The notes below the pieces were generated by a model, which had not been told where the DNA came from, ran no database searches, and worked only from the letters and a program-made list of their open reading frames with translations. A program made the position numbers and the translations under genes. DNA of 64,000 nt, taken from assembly GCA_021155045.1 (NCBI GenBank), contig JAJNQB010000008.1, forward strand, positions 124,001 through 188,000, read 5' to 3'. Below are positions 26,077 through 34,798 of this stretch, piece after piece. The DNA comes from Arcticibacter sp. GTDB lineage: Bacteria; Bacteroidota; Bacteroidia; 2-12-FULL-35-15. The number at the start of each line of letters is the position of its first letter. Within the stretch, counting starts at the first letter, position 1.

Positions 26077-26502
26077 ATGGCAGAGCGTTCTGGATTAAAG
26101 AAAAATCTTAAGTATCATAGACTTATTGTATTAACCATTGTAATTACATATATATGGGTGCAATATAACTATAGTACAGGTAATTGGAAATATGATAATG
26201 GACAAGCAAAAATATATGGGCAAAAACAAAATGGAAAAGATGAAGGTGAATGGACATGGTATTACGACAATGGAAAAAAACAAATGCAAGGAAATTTTGA
26301 AAATGGAAAACGAAATGGAGTATGGACGGTATGGGATACTAGTGGTAATAAAATAAGTGAAAGTTATTATGTAAATGATAAATTAAATGGAAAATATACT
26401 AGATGGAACTCTTCTGGTATTGTGGAAAGTGATGGATTTTATAAAGACGATATTTTAGTGAGTACCCAATATTATAATTTGGATAACTCAACCAAAAAAT
26501 AA
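26077..26502 (+). CDS. Membrane-anchored MORN/YwqK-like repeat protein
   Basis: 141 residues: one N-terminal membrane segment (LIVLTIVITYIWVQYNY), then about four MORN-like repeats (GEWTWYYDNGKKQMQGNF, GVWTVWDTSGNKISESYY and so on). YwqK-like proteins of this kind are common in Bacteroidota, with unclear roles. It follows the Moco operon by 25 nt and may be transcribed with it. Confidence 0.75.
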   Translation: MAERSGLKKNLKYHRLIVLTIVITYIWVQYNYSTGNWKYDNGQAKIYGQKQNGKDEGEWTWYYDNGKKQMQGNFENGKRNGVWTVWDTSGNKISESYYVNDKLNGKYTRWNSSGIVESDGFYKDDILVSTQYYNLDNSTKK

Positions 26503-26577
26503 GGTTCTCTAAAACTAAATTTGATAACTATTTGTCAATAATTTTGTTGTAAGCAAAATAATCAGCCTAAAATACTA

Positions 26578-27063
26578 CTACTCTGGCAATTCAAATTCTG
26601 TTTCCCAAATTTCTCCAGTTACATTGTTTTTTAACTTTACTTTTAAATAGGAAAAATCACCTTTTTTTGTTACCCATCTATCTAAAATATTGCTTTCTGA
26701 ATTTCCCTCAGGGTTATCTTTTGATTTTATTATATCACCTATTCTTACCATAAAAGGATATTTTATGGTCAATTTTTCATCTTCAGTTAGCACCATTTCG
26801 GTTCCAAGTTCAAAAATTATTTCTTCAAACTTTTCAGCAAGTATTTCATCATTTATATCTTTTTGGGCTTCATCAGAAATACTAGCACTCCAGTCCAAAA
26901 TTTTTTCAATGGCTAAATTGCGAAGTTTGTCTTGAATATAAACAGGAAAAGGAGAACGTATATGTTCACTATTGCTAAACCAAAAAGAGAAAGCAGCATC
27001 AATCATTCCTTGTTCAATATGAGTCTGAGAATTTAGTCTTTGTTCTAATTCAATAATATTCAT
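26578..27063 (-). CDS. Unknown 161-residue protein behind an FNR-like promoter
   Basis: Start MNIIELEQRLN at 27063, 17 nt after a perfect -7 box; a TTG-start extension to 27102 would run across that box. Acidic, soluble protein, helical in the first two thirds with a beta-rich end (WVTKKGDFSYLKVKLKNN, WETEFELPE). No known motif. The FNR-like site at 27110-27123 places it in the same regulon as nar and nor, so a role in nitrate/NO or low-oxygen life is likely, but the function is unknown. Confidence 0.75.
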   Translation of the reverse strand: MNIIELEQRLNSQTHIEQGMIDAAFSFWFSNSEHIRSPFPVYIQDKLRNLAIEKILDWSASISDEAQKDINDEILAEKFEEIIFELGTEMVLTEDEKLTIKYPFMVRIGDIIKSKDNPEGNSESNILDRWVTKKGDFSYLKVKLKNNVTGEIWETEFELPE

Positions 27064-27109
27064 AACATTTATTTTGAAACAAATGTAAATCAAAGAGTCC
27101 AATAATCAA

Positions 27110-27123
27110 ATGACAATTATCAG
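27110..27123 (-). promoter_or_regulatory. FNR-like site ATGACAATTATCAG
   Basis: Matches TGAY-N4-RTCA. Centre 36.5 bp from the end of the perfect minus-strand box TACATTTG (27080-27087), which precedes the 161-residue gene. Confidence 0.7.
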
Positions 27124-27220
27124 TTAAAATGATTTTTATTTACAACTAAAAGTAGTACAAAATAATAAAATTTTCTTAAAAATTACTACATACATTTTTA
27201 AGAAGAAAGAATTTTCTTAT

Positions 27221-27943
27221 TTATAATAATCGATTCTCTAGTTCAGCAGCTTTGGGAAATAAAATGTTATTTTCTAAATGAATGTGCTGGTGCAAATCAT
27301 CCTCAAACTCTTTTAACTTAGCATACGATACAAGAAAAGTGTTGCATGCATTTGTGGGTGCTGTATAATTTGAAGATAAACAACTGATTTCTTTCATGAT
27401 ATCTCCCACTACATCATGTTCATATTCCATCATATTAATCGGATTTTGAACTGTTCCAAATGGAGATGGTTCTATTTTCATTCCATTGCTATCGGCTTCT
27501 GATAAGTGTTTAATGTATGGAAATAGAACATCCTCCTCTTTGCACATGTGTCGATTTAATTCATCGGTAATTATTAAAAACAAATCGGCAATTTTTATTG
27601 TTTCTGGATTTTTTTCTCCATGAACTATGACTACCTTTTGCAAATACTCATTTATAATAGGTATTGCTTTATTCACATATCTATGATGTTGATTAATTAT
27701 ATAATCTGCCAAAAAACCCAAATCCCAACTATCATAATCATTTATTGCTATTTTTTCTTTAGCAGACTCCTTTAGTTCCTTCTCAATTTTAACTACATCA
27801 AGTCCTTTTTCTTTACAAACACTAGTCAATGTTTTTTTTCCAGCACAACAAAAATCTAAACCATATTTTTTAAATACTTCGGCTTTTCTGAAATCCTTTT
27901 TTACCATTTCTCCAATGGTAGCTTCTGTTTCTTTTTTTTCCAA
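27221..27943 (-). CDS. ric: Iron-sulfur cluster repair di-iron protein (Ric/ScdA/YtfE)
   Basis: Repairs Fe-S clusters damaged by nitric oxide or oxidants. It has an N-terminal DUF542 domain with the Cys pair (FKKYGLDFCCAGKKTL) and a hemerythrin-like domain with His/Glu ligands (HHRYVNKAI, LNRHMCKEEDVLFPYI, MEYEHDVVGDIM, LHQHIHLENNILFPKA). No ATG precedes the conserved start; a TTG at 27943 or an ATG at 27907 must be used. The frame stays open upstream to a stop at 28028-28030 and would encode an acidic CC-containing extension that may or may not be translated. Confidence 0.9.
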   Translation of the reverse strand: MEKKETEATIGEMVKKDFRKAEVFKKYGLDFCCAGKKTLTSVCKEKGLDVVKIEKELKESAKEKIAINDYDSWDLGFLADYIINQHHRYVNKAIPIINEYLQKVVIVHGEKNPETIKIADLFLIITDELNRHMCKEEDVLFPYIKHLSEADSNGMKIEPSPFGTVQNPINMMEYEHDVVGDIMKEISCLSSNYTAPTNACNTFLVSYAKLKEFEDDLHQHIHLENNILFPKAAELENRLL

Positions 27944-28093
27944 TTTAGGTTCTATTTGGGCAACATTTATAATTTCAATTGTTTCTATTTCGATATTCTT
28001 ATATTCTGCTTCTGTAGCACAGCAAGATTAGGTTTTCTTAGAACATTAAACAATGAGCAAAATCATTTGAAAAGATTAGCCCTTATTAATTCA

Positions 28094-28107
28094 TTGATTT
28101 CTATCAT
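28094..28107 (+). promoter_or_regulatory. FNR-like site TTGATTTCTATCAT
   Basis: Matches TGAT-N4-ATCA. Centre exactly 36.5 bp from the end of the perfect plus-strand box TACTTTTG (28130-28137). The ATG of the small membrane ORF comes 8 nt after the box. Confidence 0.7.
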
Positions 28108-28145
28108 ACTTTTTTTAAAAAGAGCCTTTTACTTTTGCGCTAGCA

Positions 28146-28319
28146 ATGGTTATTATTTACTTTTTTCTTTGGTTGGCAATGGCATTACTTGTCGGTTTTA
28201 TATGTAATGGTGTGTTATTGAAAAAAAAAGGATTCATAAAGTTTTGTTTTTACTTTTTGGGTTTATCTTTTTTATTAGGAGTGATAATGCTATTCAATAT
28301 TATTATTTCATTGGGTTGA
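28146..28319 (+). CDS. 57-residue small membrane protein with an FNR-like promoter
   Basis: Short ORF (ATG to TGA) encoding two hydrophobic helices (IIYFFLWLAMALLVGFICNG and FYFLGLSFLLGVIMLFNIII) joined by a Lys-rich loop (LLKKKGFIK). The strongest support is upstream: an FNR-like palindrome and a TACTTTTG box in the standard geometry, predicting a very short leader. An alternative ATG lies at 28179. It might be a subunit or assembly factor of a respiratory complex, but I recognise no family. Confidence 0.62.
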   Translation: MVIIYFFLWLAMALLVGFICNGVLLKKKGFIKFCFYFLGLSFLLGVIMLFNIIISLG

Positions 28320-28365
28320 AAAAATAAATCTTGACAAATAGCTTGCTAATTCTTTTAAGAGAAAT

Positions 28366-29406
28366 TTAAAAGGTTTCGCAATCCTTGCATAAATTAATTT
28401 CTTTCTTTTTCCCTTTCATAAATTTAGAAAGCATTTCTAACCGTTTAGGTTTATTGTAAATTTCAAAAAGCGATTCTTTTAAAATATTTCCAATAACACC
28501 TTTTGAATTTAAATCGGCACAACAAACAGTAATATCACCATTAGGTAGCAGCACAAGCTGATGCATTAAAAGACTACATCCGATTTTAAAATGTTTTTTC
28601 TTTTTATTTTTCAATTCCTCCACTTCCACATCTCCTCCCCAATTATGTGCATACCTTAATTCATATCCATCAACAGTATTTAAGAGTTTTATAAATTCTT
28701 CGCTCATCCAATCTGTACTTAATTTATTTTCGTATTCAATTAGGCTAATTATACCTGTTGAAATGGGCTGTTTGCTTTTCTTATTTAGGTCGCAGAATAC
28801 ATTAATATTTTTAACAAACACATCCCATTTAGCCCTTTCCCTCATTTTCTCAAACTTTTCTTTCGTTCCTCCATCCATGCTAAATCTAATGTTGTCAAGT
28901 ACATTTGCTTCAATAAGTGAAATAGCTTTTTTTTCATCCAAAATTGTTGCATTTGTTAATAGCGCAATTTTAGGGAAATGTAATTTGTTTTTTTTTGCAA
29001 AATCTTTAAACTTTTTAATAATTCCAAGCATTTCATCTAAGTTAGGATGCAGCAAAACTTCGCCAGCATTGTAAAGATGAATAGTTTTTACATTTTTAAA
29101 TTTTGAATTTTTTAAAAAATCTACAAAAAAATGTCGTAATGTTTCTGCTGACATTCGAACTTTTAATTTATCGTGATCTAATGAACAGAGTTTGCATCGT
29201 AAATTACAATAGCTAACAAATTCAATATTAATTTCGGTTATAGAAGTCCGGCTTTTTATTAATGACAGACTATAATAAAGCCAATAATTATATACATAAA
29301 ATACACCTTGCATAAACTCAATAAATCTCCACATCAATGCAGTTTTTTTTATTCTTTGAACAACAAAGTTTTTAAACTGAAAAGAGTTAATCTTTAGTCC
29401 AATCAT
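28366..29406 (-). CDS. Radical SAM / SPASM-domain protein
   Basis: 346 residues with the cluster motif CNLRCKLCSLDH in the N-terminal barrel and a C-terminal SPASM region (LLPNGDITVCCADLN, GNILKESLFEIYNK, CKDCETF) that can hold auxiliary Fe-S clusters. Proteins of this shape modify peptides or act in cofactor or cell-envelope chemistry. No precursor peptide is obvious beside it. It lies 23 nt downstream of the thioredoxin-like gene and is probably co-transcribed with it under the FNR-like promoter at 30082. Confidence 0.87.
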   Translation of the reverse strand: MIGLKINSFQFKNFVVQRIKKTALMWRFIEFMQGVFYVYNYWLYYSLSLIKSRTSITEINIEFVSYCNLRCKLCSLDHDKLKVRMSAETLRHFFVDFLKNSKFKNVKTIHLYNAGEVLLHPNLDEMLGIIKKFKDFAKKNKLHFPKIALLTNATILDEKKAISLIEANVLDNIRFSMDGGTKEKFEKMRERAKWDVFVKNINVFCDLNKKSKQPISTGIISLIEYENKLSTDWMSEEFIKLLNTVDGYELRYAHNWGGDVEVEELKNKKKKHFKIGCSLLMHQLVLLPNGDITVCCADLNSKGVIGNILKESLFEIYNKPKRLEMLSKFMKGKKKEINLCKDCETF

Positions 29407-29429
29407 TTATTGATATCCTTAAATTTTAT

Positions 29430-30035
29430 TTATTTTTTTGCTGTCCATTCTGATATTAATTGAACTAACTCTGTTTCTAAAGCTAATCCCTTATTTTTAG
29501 CATATAAAAGATGTAGGTTCTTCACAAAATCATCGTGAGTTACTTGTGGATTTGATAATTTATACTCGCTTACCTGTTTTGCAATTTCTGCTGGTCGTGG
29601 ACCCCATTCGCCTATTAGTTCTTTTTGTTCATTTAAACAAATTAACTTGGGAATAGATTTGGTTCCATTCGTTAAATGCATATTCATTATCTGTTCATTT
29701 TCATCTCTTAAAATTATGCTCAATTCAATTTTATTATTCAGCGTTGCTAATTTATTTATGATTGGTAAATTTTGAGCTGCATCTCCACACCAAGACTCTG
29801 CAATTACAATCCAAAAATATTTTTCTTTGATGGATTTCATCTTTTCAATACTAGAGAAAGAAAGCGTAAAAGTTTTGTCTATTCTTTTAATCCGCTGAGC
29901 GTTCATTTTTGTGGCTTCTTTCCGCTGCTCTGAATGTTCTAGTCCTGTACTCCCACCAGAGTCTGCTAATTGAAAAAGCATCTCTCTATATCTAGAATAA
30001 TCAAATGGGTTAGTTAACTTATAAATATTATTCAT
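29430..30035 (-). CDS. Thioredoxin-family protein with a single active-site Cys
   Basis: 201 residues, cytosolic. The thioredoxin fold is recognisable from AESWCGDAAQNLPIINKLA and the cis-Pro region GTKSIPKLICL. The motif is WCGDAA, so the second Cys of CxxC is missing. This rules out classic disulfide reduction and suggests a monothiol or redox-sensing function. It has an FNR-like promoter with standard spacing and is followed by the SPASM radical SAM gene. Confidence 0.87.
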   Translation of the reverse strand: MNNIYKLTNPFDYSRYREMLFQLADSGGSTGLEHSEQRKEATKMNAQRIKRIDKTFTLSFSSIEKMKSIKEKYFWIVIAESWCGDAAQNLPIINKLATLNNKIELSIILRDENEQIMNMHLTNGTKSIPKLICLNEQKELIGEWGPRPAEIAKQVSEYKLSNPQVTHDDFVKNLHLLYAKNKGLALETELVQLISEWTAKK

Positions 30036-30081
30036 TTCTTATATTTTTTTGCAAAGTATAATATAAAGTAATTGTTATTGA

Positions 30082-30095
30082 ATGATTTTAATCAC
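30082..30095 (-). promoter_or_regulatory. FNR-like site ATGATTTTAATCAC
   Basis: Matches TGAT-N4-ATCA. Centre 36.5 bp from the last base of ATACTTTG (30052-30059, minus strand), ahead of the thioredoxin-like gene. Confidence 0.62.
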
Positions 30096-30182
30096 TCTTT
30101 TTTCAAAAACTTAAAATACGGTATTCACTATTATTTACTTTAAAAAAAGTTATGGAGAAACTGCCATTTTATCTTGATTTTA

Positions 30183-31187
30183 TTATCCACCTATAGCAAC
30201 CATTGAGCGGTTATTCGTGTTGTTGACAGGATTAGAAATATCTTCAAATGAATTCATTCCTGAACGCTTTTCTTTCTTATGAAGAATAGAATTATAAATC
30301 AAAGGGATAATATTCTGGTCGTTTCTAAGTGCAGTCAATAAATCTGTTTCATTATTTGAAAACAAACAATTTTTAAGTTTGCCATCTGCGGTTAATCGGA
30401 TCCTGTTACAGGTATCACAAAATGGATTTGTGATAGAACTTATGATAGCAAAAGTTCCTTTAAAACCTGCTATTTTATAATTTTTGGATGTATCATTTTT
30501 TTTATCAACTAGTCTTAATAAACTATCATCGTATTTATTTTTAAGCGTGTTTATAATTTCATTGTAGGATACTCCTTTGCTCCAATTCCATTTGTTTCCA
30601 TCAAAAGGCATAAACTCAATAAACCTGTAATGAACGTCATGATTTCTAGTAAATTCAATAAAATTAATCAGTTCATCATCATTAACTCCCTTAATTAATA
30701 CTGCATTTAGTTTAACATGAATACCATTGTTTATTAAAAGATTAATGTTCGACATCACTTTTTCAAAATAATCTCTTCTTGTTATTTTATTAAATTTTTC
30801 TTTGTTTAACGTATCCAAACTTATGTTAAGAGATTTTATTTTCGCCTGTTTAAATACTTCTAAATATTTTTCAATTAAAATTCCGTTGGTAGTAAGCGAT
30901 AATTCTATTGGCAATTTCCCTAACTCCAAAATAATTTCAGCAGCATCTTTTCTTACCAAAGGTTCCCCTCCTGTTAATCTAATTTTATTTATACCATGTG
31001 CAATAAATGTTTTGGCGATAGATAGTAACTCCTGCTTATTCATATAGGAAGTGTTCTCTTTAAGAGAAATACCTTCCTCTGGCATACAATAAAAACATCT
31101 TAAATTACAACGTTCAGTTAAGGATATACGAAGATAATCATGTACCCTTCCAAAGGAGTCGGCAATATGGTTTTCTGAGCTAATCAT
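30183..31187 (-). CDS. moaA: GTP 3',8-cyclase MoaA
   Basis: Radical SAM enzyme that starts Moco synthesis from GTP. The N-terminal cluster motif is CNLRCFYCMPEEG. The C-terminal second cluster is bound by CDTCNRIRLTADGKLKNC. The protein ends in Gly-Gly (MVAIGG), which is essential in MoaA. 334 residues is normal. It starts 1 nt after the hemerythrin gene stop, so it shares the FNR-like promoter at 31906 and is physically separate from the other moa genes. Confidence 0.96.
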   Translation of the reverse strand: MISSENHIADSFGRVHDYLRISLTERCNLRCFYCMPEEGISLKENTSYMNKQELLSIAKTFIAHGINKIRLTGGEPLVRKDAAEIILELGKLPIELSLTTNGILIEKYLEVFKQAKIKSLNISLDTLNKEKFNKITRRDYFEKVMSNINLLINNGIHVKLNAVLIKGVNDDELINFIEFTRNHDVHYRFIEFMPFDGNKWNWSKGVSYNEIINTLKNKYDDSLLRLVDKKNDTSKNYKIAGFKGTFAIISSITNPFCDTCNRIRLTADGKLKNCLFSNNETDLLTALRNDQNIIPLIYNSILHKKEKRSGMNSFEDISNPVNNTNNRSMVAIGG

Positions 31188-31188
31188 T

Positions 31189-31857
31189 TTAGTGTTTATG
31201 CATTTCCTTTTCTATTGCTTCAAACTCTTCTTTGCTAAGATATTTTTGCGCAAGAGGAAATAATGTAAAATCTTCTCTATAGATGTGTAATTTTAATAAT
31301 TCTATTAATTCTCTGGCATTTTCACAAGCGGTATCAAGAATAAAAAGCCTCGAACCCTCATCTTTAATTCTTGTTGCTAATCCTAACAAATTAAATGAAA
31401 GTGCACCTAATTGAATAAACTTCACATGGTCATCTTCCATTACATCAATTGCTGTTACAGGATGTTCTCCTTTACTATGCTCTCCAGCCTCTAATAGTTT
31501 TTTGTTTAAAATTGGGAACAATGTTTTTTCTTCTTTCCTATTGTGTTCCAACAACTCCTCGTCAAAATATTTAAAAAATTTACCGAAAATTTCATTTATT
31601 TTTTGGTCTACCTTATAGCCATTTGTTTTGAACTGCACCAAGGCTTTTTCAAATTCTTCCACTTGGGCAACTGCATCTTTATGCTCATTTACAAATGTTT
31701 GAAGCGGTTTATCCAAACTTTCAAAAGATGCATCTATCTTTCCTGGTTGTTCGTAAGCTGATGGAGGATCCATCGGTGAATGTTCACTATCCTCTAATCC
31801 TTTTTCAGCATTCCTTTTTACCGGATCTGTTTTTGCTAATTTTTTTAAGTCTATCAT
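31189..31857 (-). CDS. Hemerythrin-domain protein
   Basis: A di-iron four-helix protein. His/Glu ligands are visible in FVNEHKDAVAQVEEF, LLEHNRKEEKTLFPIL, MEDDHVKFIQLGAL and LKLHIYREDFTLFPLA. The start MIDLKKLAK at 31857 lies 18 nt after the promoter box; a TTG start 7 codons upstream is less likely. Hemerythrin-like proteins bind O2 or NO, or protect Fe-S enzymes. The tight coupling with moaA, an oxygen-sensitive radical SAM enzyme, suggests protection or an NO/O2-related role. Confidence 0.88.
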   Translation of the reverse strand: MIDLKKLAKTDPVKRNAEKGLEDSEHSPMDPPSAYEQPGKIDASFESLDKPLQTFVNEHKDAVAQVEEFEKALVQFKTNGYKVDQKINEIFGKFFKYFDEELLEHNRKEEKTLFPILNKKLLEAGEHSKGEHPVTAIDVMEDDHVKFIQLGALSFNLLGLATRIKDEGSRLFILDTACENARELIELLKLHIYREDFTLFPLAQKYLSKEEFEAIEKEMHKH

Positions 31858-31905
31858 AAGCGTTATGTTTTGTTGCAAATAACGATATTAAAAACACATT
31901 AAAAT

Positions 31906-31919
31906 ATGACAGATATCAT
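31906..31919 (-). promoter_or_regulatory. FNR-like site ATGACAGATATCAT for hemerythrin-moaA
   Basis: Full match to TGAY-N4-RTCA. Centre 36.5 bp from the end of GTTATTTG (31876-31883, minus strand). Confidence 0.7.
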
Positions 31920-31983
31920 CCCTATTTAAAATGAGAGTCTGTTTTTAAAATTTTACTCTAAAAAACTCAATCTTTTATTTATT

Positions 31984-32017
31984 AAAAAGCTTCGAAAAAA
32001 ACATTTCGAAGCTTTTT
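31984..32017 (-). terminator. Terminator downstream of the porin gene of the narK operon
   Basis: AAAAAGCTTCGAAA (31984-31997) pairs over 14 bp with 32004-32017. Read on the minus strand the hairpin ends in a T run, 20 nt after the porin stop codon. Confidence 0.8.
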
Positions 32018-32036
32018 AAAATTTGCTGTGATTATA

Positions 32037-33368
32037 TTATTTACTCAAAAAAACGGGTTTAAATGAAATCATTACATAAGCCCAATTATTTGTTTGGTCT
32101 GTTCTTCCATCTCCTTTGTAATCTTTAATCCCTTTTACAAATCCAAGTGTTTCAGATGTTAAGTAATGTGAATAACCAGCTGTAAGATTTACCCCGCCTT
32201 TTAATTTATAATTAAAAGTTAAATCGATTTCGTTTCCCAAACTAGCATCTTTAGCCGTATAATTACCCGTTTTAGATAGTTCTTTTGTATCCAAAACATC
32301 AGCAGCTGTCAGAAAATGATGGAAATCAAGACCCACATTCCATTTTTCTGCTTTGTATTTAAAACGTATAATAACATCTTGTAAACCCACATTATTTAGG
32401 TGGTTTCCAACATAATAATAATCCATATAACCATTGAACTTATGATTTGTTCCAAACACAGGATTAAATGCATGATTTACATCTTTATACGCTGTAGTTG
32501 TATCTGTTTGACTTTGTCCAGAAAGATATTCATAGCCCAAACCGAACGTAAATTTTTCTTTTAAAGTATAAGCCGCATCAAAAGCCACATTCATTGCATT
32601 TACTTTTCTTGGTGCATTTTTACTTGAATAGGCTCCCATCTCATCTCCCATTTGATAATAAAAATTTAGCCCTGCAAACAATGGTTTCGTTTTATACTCA
32701 ATTCTTGTTCCTGCTGTGGTAATATAACGTGTACTATTAACAGATACAGGAGATTGTTTTCCAACATTTAAAGCTAATAAACTAATATTTAAAGATTTTA
32801 TTTGTTTGTTTAACCATAGATATTGCATTTCTTTATATGTACCTAAGGTAGATGCAGTTGCAACTGAACTAATGTTATCCTGATTATAAGCTACTCCAAA
32901 ATGAGCCGCAAAAGTAGTATCAGTAAATTTCAATAAGAAAGCATCATGGCTTCTGGCTTGTTGTGCCCAATCAACGGCACCCAGAATTCGCTGATCGTCA
33001 TAGTTTAATTCTTGACGCCCTAATTTCATTGATATTTTTTTATTAAAATTATATTCCGCCCACCCTTCATGAATACCATAAGTATTGACATCATACGTAT
33101 TTAATTGTGCTTGATTCCCCCACACTCGGATATCCTGAACTACAATGCCAACACTAACTTTTTCGCTTTTATAACCAAAATTTAGACGGGTTCGTTGTTG
33201 TACAAACTGAGCAGATTTTTGTAATGTATCAATTGGTGTTCCAAAACCATGGCGGTATTCAAACCGTGGGCGAATCTCGCCTGTTAAAGTTGTTTGAGCA
33301 TTTGATATGCTATAGTTAGATGATAGTATTATAGCTAATGCTACACTTTTTTTAATTATTGTTTTCAT
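32037..33368 (-). CDS. Alginate-export-type outer membrane porin in the nitrate operon
   Basis: 443-residue outer membrane barrel with a signal peptide ending SNAQ, then GEIRPRFEYRHGFG and the strand-rich pattern KLGRQELNYDDQRILGAVDW typical of the alginate_exp/OprD-like porin group. It is the last gene of a unit with two NarK-type transporters (34-nt gap), which makes nitrate or nitrite passage across the outer membrane the likely job. The substrate is inferred from context. Confidence 0.87.
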   Translation of the reverse strand: MKTIIKKSVALAIILSSNYSISNAQTTLTGEIRPRFEYRHGFGTPIDTLQKSAQFVQQRTRLNFGYKSEKVSVGIVVQDIRVWGNQAQLNTYDVNTYGIHEGWAEYNFNKKISMKLGRQELNYDDQRILGAVDWAQQARSHDAFLLKFTDTTFAAHFGVAYNQDNISSVATASTLGTYKEMQYLWLNKQIKSLNISLLALNVGKQSPVSVNSTRYITTAGTRIEYKTKPLFAGLNFYYQMGDEMGAYSSKNAPRKVNAMNVAFDAAYTLKEKFTFGLGYEYLSGQSQTDTTTAYKDVNHAFNPVFGTNHKFNGYMDYYYVGNHLNNVGLQDVIIRFKYKAEKWNVGLDFHHFLTAADVLDTKELSKTGNYTAKDASLGNEIDLTFNYKLKGGVNLTAGYSHYLTSETLGFVKGIKDYKGDGRTDQTNNWAYVMISFKPVFLSK

Positions 33369-33402
33369 AACTTATTTTTTTTAGTTTTTTATACAATTTT
33401 AT

Positions 33403-34746
33403 TTAGCTAGGTCTTTCGCAACCTTTTCTATTGTAATACCACCAATTAATTACAGTAGCAATAACAAAAAATGCTGCTATTCCATAGAAGAATCCGTTTG
33501 CATTTCCAGTACTTTTCATAACAGAACTAACAGAAATAGAAAAAATGAATGGACCAAAAGCAGCAATAGCTGCTGTAAATCCTATTACACCAGCTGCTTG
33601 ACGAGCATTGTGCCCAAAAATAATTGGGTATTGACGGAAAGTTGCTGCATTTCCCATTCCTGTTATAAAGAATAAGAATAGCATTAAATAAAGAAATGAA
33701 GAAAATTGATCAACAGATGTTGGAGTTAATAAGCCCATTTGAACCATAGCTACAGAACCAATAATCAAACAAATACCTGTAAGTGTAGTTAAAATAGCAC
33801 CACCTACTTTATCAGCAATAAATCCAAACAACACTCTGCTCCCTGCTCCGATTAATGGTCCTAAAAATGCATATTTTAAAGGGTCTGGAGCATTCGGAAA
33901 ATCGCCATATACTGTTTTAATCATTAGAGGAAAAATAGCTGCCAATCCTGAAAAACCACCAAATGTCATAATATAAGTTATTGTACAAAACCATGTATGC
34001 TTATCTTTAAAAATATCTAATTGTTCTTTGAACGATGCTTTTACAGGAATTGATTTTATTAAATACCAAGAAGCAATTGCAAGAATAATTAATAATGGTA
34101 CATACCAGAATGCTGCACTTTGTAAGTAAATTTCAGAAGTACCAAGAACTTCTTTTGTTTTTGGATTTACTTTTGTAAAAACTTCGGCAGCGCCATAAGT
34201 AGCTATACCTAATACTGCAGGAGTCATAAACTGCGCTACACTAACTCCAAAATTTCCAATACCGGCTTGAATTCCTAATGCTGTTCCTTGAAGACGTTTA
34301 GGAAAAAATAAACTTGTACTAGGCATGTAAGAAGAAAAATCACCACCTCCAAAACCAGCAGTAAATGCTAATATCATAAACACCCAAAATGGTGTACCAG
34401 GATTCATTACAGCTAATCCTAGTCCTACACAAGGAATTAATTTAATAATTGTTGAAATGGTGATTACATGCCTTGAGCCAAATATTGGCAACAAAAAAGT
34501 GTGAACAATTCTTAATAAACCCGCTGCCAGACCAGGCATTGCTGTCAACCAAAACAATTGGTCTTTATCAAATTTAAATCCTATACCAGGTAATTTTACT
34601 GCAATAGCACTCATCATAAACCAAGTGGAAAATGATAATATCAAGGCAATAGTAGTAACTGTTAAAGTTTTCCACGCTATTTTACTGCCTTCGTTGTTCC
34701 AAAATTGTGAATCTTCGGGAGTCCACTTTTCAAGCCATGTAGCCAT
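33403..34746 (-). CDS. narK: NarK-type nitrate/nitrite transporter (MFS)
   Basis: 447 residues, about 12 membrane helices. Nitrate/nitrite porter features are visible: FKFDKDQLFWLTAMPGLAAG, the loop GFGGGDFSSYMPSTSLFFPKR (nitrate signature 1 type) and GFSGLAAIFPLMIK, with Arg residues inside helices. Imports nitrate or exchanges it for nitrite. Second gene of the narK operon, with no fused domain. Confidence 0.92.
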   Translation of the reverse strand: MATWLEKWTPEDSQFWNNEGSKIAWKTLTVTTIALILSFSTWFMMSAIAVKLPGIGFKFDKDQLFWLTAMPGLAAGLLRIVHTFLLPIFGSRHVITISTIIKLIPCVGLGLAVMNPGTPFWVFMILAFTAGFGGGDFSSYMPSTSLFFPKRLQGTALGIQAGIGNFGVSVAQFMTPAVLGIATYGAAEVFTKVNPKTKEVLGTSEIYLQSAAFWYVPLLIILAIASWYLIKSIPVKASFKEQLDIFKDKHTWFCTITYIMTFGGFSGLAAIFPLMIKTVYGDFPNAPDPLKYAFLGPLIGAGSRVLFGFIADKVGGAILTTLTGICLIIGSVAMVQMGLLTPTSVDQFSSFLYLMLFLFFITGMGNAATFRQYPIIFGHNARQAAGVIGFTAAIAAFGPFIFSISVSSVMKSTGNANGFFYGIAAFFVIATVINWWYYNRKGCERPS

Positions 34747-34798
34747 ATTTTTTGTTTTTTTAGTTAGTATTAGGTTTATGATTTTTGTTTAATTTTTT

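Noticed and set aside
27956..28207. 83-codon plus-strand frame
   Set aside because: It runs through the FNR-like site and -7 box of the 57-codon gene and has no family-like sequence; the 57-codon frame fits better.
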